From: Iodobacter fluviatilis
Lineage (GTDB): Bacteria > Pseudomonadota > Gammaproteobacteria > Burkholderiales > Chitinibacteraceae
Assembly (NCBI RefSeq): GCF_004194535.1
Contig: NZ_CP025781.1
Span: forward strand, 744,001 to 808,000
Direction of reading: 5' to 3'
DNA length: 64,000 bases
Position 1 is the first letter of the stretch; the number at the start of each line of letters is the position of its first letter. Positions 61,301-64,000 of this stretch are shown here, in pieces. The notes below the pieces were generated by a model that ran no database searches, had not been told where the DNA came from, and saw only the letters and a list, made by a program, of their open reading frames with translations. The position numbers and the translations under genes are program-made.

Positions 61301-62119
61301 TCAAGGCTGAATAAGATATTGCAAATTGACCGAGCTGCCGTTGCGAAGCACAACGAGCAACACTTGGGGCTGCTGACTAAAAACAGTGTAAATCAGAGAA
61401 ACATCGGCGACTTGAGCCAAAGCTTGGCCATTAATCGTTTTAATCACATCGCCGTTTTGTAATTGCAACAACCTAGAAAACGGCTGTGCAGCAATATTAT
61501 CAATTTGGATCCCGCCTTCGCGGTAAGTAGACAGGCCTTTGGCCCAATCCGCCACATTAGCGCCTTGCATCGCTCCCGCTAATTGCCCGCGCGACAGCGT
61601 GGCTTGAGCCGCCACAGCCGCAGCAGGCAGATTACTTGTAGAAACGGCAGGGAGTAAAGCAACGCTAGCAAGCACAGGCAAGCTGTTATACCCCTCAAGC
61701 ATCAAGGTTTGTCGGCGGCCGTTATCATCCAACACCACATGGTCAGCAGCAATTTCAATCAGTTTGATATTACCCTGCAGGGTTTGCCCAACTTGCGCAG
61801 CCACGGCGCTGGCCTCTAACCCAGTAAAAATCGCCGCCCCATAGCCTTTTTGCCCTGCAATAACGGCTAAAAGCTGCGCTTGTAGCGTTGAAACGATAGT
61901 GGCTTGGCTAGTATCACTGCCAAACCAATCTTGCGCAGCAGAAAAATCCTGCGCACGCTGAGCAGATATTTCCAAAGGAAGAATCAAGCGTAAAGCTCGA
62001 GGGCTAGGCTCAAAAACACGCCAAAATAGTCCAGCCAAGAGCCATAACAATACGCAAAGTAAGACTGGCTGTACTTTTGTTATAAGAGTAGTGAGATGAG
62101 ACAGTCTGAAAGCTTTCAC
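61301..62119 (-). CDS. gspC: Type II secretion protein GspC
   Basis: A 272-residue bitopic protein. A short cytoplasmic N-terminus precedes a membrane helix (VQPVLLCVLLWLLAGLFWRVF, about 17-38), the HR domain around 115-150, and a C-terminal PDZ-like domain (LLQLQNGDVIKTINGQAL). GspC links the inner platform to the secretin. It is the first gene of a leftward gspC-D-E operon. The remaining gsp genes are not in this part; the cluster at 6.2-15.7 kb is a different system. Confidence 0.92.
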   Translation of the reverse strand: MKAFRLSHLTTLITKVQPVLLCVLLWLLAGLFWRVFEPSPRALRLILPLEISAQRAQDFSAAQDWFGSDTSQATIVSTLQAQLLAVIAGQKGYGAAIFTGLEASAVAAQVGQTLQGNIKLIEIAADHVVLDDNGRRQTLMLEGYNSLPVLASVALLPAVSTSNLPAAAVAAQATLSRGQLAGAMQGANVADWAKGLSTYREGGIQIDNIAAQPFSRLLQLQNGDVIKTINGQALAQVADVSLIYTVFSQQPQVLLVVLRNGSSVNLQYLIQP

Positions 62120-62209
62120 GAAGACAAGGCACTTTGCACAAATGGGAAGCTTATTTATACCTCAAAGCCCCCTAACTGACTACCGCATAGATATTTCAAT
62201 CAAAAGGTG

Positions 62210-62238
62210 TTGACACGTTTTTTAGGCCGTGATCTAAT
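62210..62238 (+). promoter_or_regulatory. Sigma-70 promoter of the tRNA operon
   Basis: TTGACA at 62210-62215 and TCTAAT at 62233-62238 with a spacer of exactly 17. The following GCGCACC is a GC-rich discriminator, the mark of stringently controlled stable-RNA promoters. It lies 78 bases before the first tRNA. A tRNA-Val-like fragment (GGGTAAGTAGCTCAG) at about 62258 sits in the leader. Confidence 0.85.
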
Positions 62239-62315
62239 GCGCACCTCTTTCGAGACAGGGTAAGTAGCTCAGTAAGCAGGGCCGCTATTCGGTAGCTAAA
62301 GATTTGTTGTGAAGC

Positions 62316-62391
62316 GGGTGATTAGCTCAGTTGGTAGAGCGTCTGCCTTACACGCAGAATGTCGGCGGTTCGACCCCGTCATCACCCACCA
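62316..62391 (+). tRNA. tRNA-Val (anticodon UAC), copy 1
   Basis: 76 bases with encoded CCA; acceptor GGGTGAT pairs with ATCACCC; loop CTTACAC gives anticodon TAC for GTA/GTG codons. Identical to three later copies. Confidence 0.97.
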
Positions 62392-62433
62392 CTTAGTCGA
62401 ATAAGTGTGTAGTAAAATTAGTTATGCAACTGA

Positions 62434-62510
62434 GGAGTGGTAGTTCAGTTGGTTAGAATACCGGCCTGTCACGCCGGGGGTCGCGGGTTCGAGTCCCGTC
62501 CGCTCCGCCA
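62434..62510 (+). tRNA. tRNA-Asp (anticodon GUC), copy 1
   Basis: 77 bases with encoded CCA; stem CCGGC/GCCGG, loop CTGTCAC, anticodon GTC. Identical to copies 2 and 3. Confidence 0.97.
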
Positions 62511-62545
62511 ACTCATAACTGGTTTGTTTTAAATGTTTAACCGAA

Positions 62546-62598
62546 GGGTGATTAGCTCAGTTGCTAGAGCGTTTCCTTGTACGTTTGATCTCTTGTTC
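62546..62598 (+). pseudogene. Broken tRNA-Val copy 1 (5' part only)
   Basis: GGGTGATTAGCTCAGTTGCT then AGAGCG matches the tRNA-Val 5' half with one change, but the anticodon arm reads TTCCTTGTACGTTT and the 3' half is absent. Confidence 0.8.
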
Positions 62599-62620
62599 AG
62601 CGTACTAAAGCTTCACAGAT

Positions 62621-62696
62621 GGGTGATTAGCTCAGTTGGTAGAGCGTCTGCCTTACACGCAGAATGTCGGCGGTTCGACCCCGTCATCACCCACCA
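62621..62696 (+). tRNA. tRNA-Val (anticodon UAC), copy 2
   Basis: Identical to copy 1, with anticodon TAC and encoded CCA. It follows the first broken tRNA-Val. Confidence 0.97.
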
Positions 62697-62738
62697 CTTA
62701 GTCGAATAAGTGTGTAGTAAGATTAGTTATGCAACTGA

Positions 62739-62815
62739 GGAGTGGTAGTTCAGTTGGTTAGAATACCGGCCTGTCACGCCGGGGGTCGCGGGTTCGAGTC
62801 CCGTCCGCTCCGCCA
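62739..62815 (+). tRNA. tRNA-Asp (anticodon GUC), copy 2
   Basis: Same 77 bases as copy 1, anticodon GTC, encoded CCA; the spacer before it repeats that before copy 1. Confidence 0.97.
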
Positions 62816-62850
62816 ACTCATAACTGGTTTGTTTTGAAATTTTTACAGAT

Positions 62851-62926
62851 GGGTGATTAGCTCAGTTGGTAGAGCGTCTGCCTTACACGCAGAATGTCGG
62901 CGGTTCGACCCCGTCATCACCCACCA
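62851..62926 (+). tRNA. tRNA-Val (anticodon UAC), copy 3
   Basis: Same 76 bases as copy 1. No broken tRNA lies between it and the preceding tRNA-Asp. Confidence 0.97.
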
Positions 62927-62968
62927 CTTAGTCGAATAAGTGTGTAGTAAGATTAGTTATGCAACTGA

Positions 62969-63045
62969 GGAGTGGTAGTTCAGTTGGTTAGAATACCGGC
63001 CTGTCACGCCGGGGGTCGCGGGTTCGAGTCCCGTCCGCTCCGCCA
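62969..63045 (+). tRNA. tRNA-Asp (anticodon GUC), copy 3
   Basis: Same 77 bases as copy 1, anticodon GTC, encoded CCA. Confidence 0.97.
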
Positions 63046-63080
63046 ACTCATAACTGGTTTGTTTTAAATGTTTCACCGAA

Positions 63081-63134
63081 GGGTGATTAGCTCAGTTGCT
63101 AGAGTTGTCTCCTTGTACGTTTGGTCTCTTGTTA
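63081..63134 (+). pseudogene. Broken tRNA-Val copy 2 (5' part only)
   Basis: Near-identical to the broken copy at 62546, including CTTGTACGTTTG, with two bases more (AGAGTTGTCTCC). The shared scar shows it was duplicated together with its neighbours. Confidence 0.8.
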
Positions 63135-63156
63135 AGCGTACTAAAGTTTTACAGAT

Positions 63157-63232
63157 GGGTGATTAGCTCAGTTGGTAGAGCGTCTGCCTTACACGCAGAA
63201 TGTCGGCGGTTCGACCCCGTCATCACCCACCA
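63157..63232 (+). tRNA. tRNA-Val (anticodon UAC), copy 4
   Basis: Same 76 bases as copy 1; the last gene of the tRNA operon. The following 190 bases to the next gene hold no clear terminator hairpin. Confidence 0.97.
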
Positions 63233-63423
63233 CCCCTCCTGCTTTATTTCAATCCTCTGTATCAAAAATCCAAAAAACGTTCTGCAACGTCGACTAAATC
63301 CCCATACCACTCATCTATTTGTTGTTGCACAACCACTATTTTTTTGTTTTTTCGGCTTCAGGCATCGCAAAGAAGAGATGCAACCGCTAAACTGGCAGCC
63401 TCTTAGCAAGGTGGTCACCATAT

Positions 63424-64000
63424 ATGAACTCTCCCCTTGCCATGGCCTCGCGCATATCAACACGCATGATTTCTCTTGCACTTGCTGCAGGCGCAGTGGC
63501 TTTGCTCTTATTGATCTTAGCTGAACAGCTAAGCCCAGCCGCCTATCTGCTTAACGCATGGATCGCTGCTTGCGCGATTGCCCTTGCCTTACGCAAAAGG
63601 CATAAAGCCACTCCTAATAATCCAAATACAGAAACCGGCGCGCTAGACGATGTTGCCTATTGTTTGCCCGATCTGATCTGGAAGATTAACTTTGCCAGCC
63701 GCAGCGTCTGCCCATTAAATAACGTTTTTGCCGATATTCATCCTTTGGCTACGGAAGAAAACAAAAAAATATCCGTACTCTTTCCGGCACGCATCTCACG
63801 TCAGTATCTAGAAGCCCTGATTTCTGTACAAAGCACGCAGTGCACCCAGGCATTTGAATATCAATTAAGTGGCAGCGATCAAGTTAAACGTTATTTTGAA
63901 GCACGCTTACTGCCACAATCATCCCGTGAATGCTTGGCGATGATTCGTGACATCACTCATGTGAAAGACACCGAGCAAGCACTACTAAATCAGCAATTGT
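63424..64000 (+). CDS. Membrane PAS-domain signalling protein, N-terminal part
   Basis: 192 codons from the ATG to the window edge. It starts MNSPLAMASRISTRMISLAL with AAGGTGG about ten bases upstream, has two membrane helices (about 16-33 and 40-55), then a soluble region ending in a PAS-like tail (YFEARLLPQSSRECLAMIRDITHVKDTEQALL). MIRDIT followed by a helix is the usual PAS-to-output link. The output domain lies outside the window; histidine kinase, GGDEF or EAL are all possible. Confidence 0.75.
   Translation, partial: MNSPLAMASRISTRMISLALAAGAVALLLLILAEQLSPAAYLLNAWIAACAIALALRKRHKATPNNPNTETGALDDVAYCLPDLIWKINFASRSVCPLNNVFADIHPLATEENKKISVLFPARISRQYLEALISVQSTQCTQAFEYQLSGSDQVKRYFEARLLPQSSRECLAMIRDITHVKDTEQALLNQQL

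Noticed and set aside
63096-63524. 142-codon frame across the last tRNA and beyond
   Set aside because: It translates a tRNA gene and the start of the PAS protein in another frame; not a gene.
1-64000. CRISPR array or prophage
   Set aside because: No regularly spaced repeats of 25-40 bases and no phage structural, integrase or lysis genes were seen.

Overview
The window reads as the chromosome of a Gram-negative betaproteobacterium of the Neisseriales, most like the Chromobacteriaceae (an Iodobacter-type organism is my best guess, inferred from gene content only). Signs are the type II secretion and type IV pilus parts, PilU, PilZ, chemotaxis, endonuclease-type MutL, non-LEE-like genome layout with many small repeats, and a repeat that matches the Neisseria dRS3 core (ATTCCC-N8-GGGAAT). 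Base composition is near 50 percent GC except for a clearly AT-rich island at about 27.8-30.8 kb.

Layout. 0-6 kb: exbD (partial) and exbB, xseA, pilU, a MutT-ThiE fusion, a membrane-anchored protein and a YgjP-like metalloprotease. 6.1-15.7 kb: an operon for a hybrid type II secretion/type IV pilus-like machine (GspG, GspF, GspE, PilM-, PilN-, PilO- and PilP-like platform proteins, a secretin lipoprotein and three more pseudopilin-like proteins), preceded by a possible structured leader RNA. The PilP-like gene is split by a frameshift at a run of eight C, and a 58-codon ORF missed by length cut-offs sits coupled between the PilO- and PilP-like genes. 16-27 kb: argJ, astE, a DUF885 peptidase-like protein, hrpA, a calcium-binding-motif protein, a GST and a tautomerase.

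27.4-31.6 kb: a mobile island. Three internally deleted IS1595-family elements, all in the same orientation, bracket first an atypical minimal protein kinase resembling the type III effectors OspG/NleH and then a secreted class-B/e(P4)-type acid phosphatase. This is the most unusual region of the window.

31.6-57.7 kb: SYLF lipid-binding protein, mutL, RcnA/RcnR nickel-cobalt efflux with a readable RcnR operator, tRNA-Arg, a dihaem cytochrome c, an SMR transporter gene split by two abutting MITEs, pepD, an EamA transporter, a peptide-binding protein, a DUF455 ferritin-like protein, NDH-2, selD and mnmH (selenouridine in tRNA), a chemoreceptor, an SDR, a class C beta-lactamase, ArnD, an SRPBCC protein and a PilZ protein. 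Two MITE families (called A, 160 bp, and B, about 250-263 bp) appear three times each and both duplicate CTAG at the target.

57.8-64 kb: gspE, gspD and gspC of a canonical type II secretion system, read leftwards, and then a rightward tRNA operon with four tRNA-Val(UAC), three tRNA-Asp(GUC) and two broken tRNA-Val copies behind a near-consensus promoter with a GC-rich discriminator. The window ends in the start of a membrane PAS-domain signalling protein. Two separate filament-type secretion machines are thus encoded, with pilU showing that a retractable type IV pilus is also present elsewhere.
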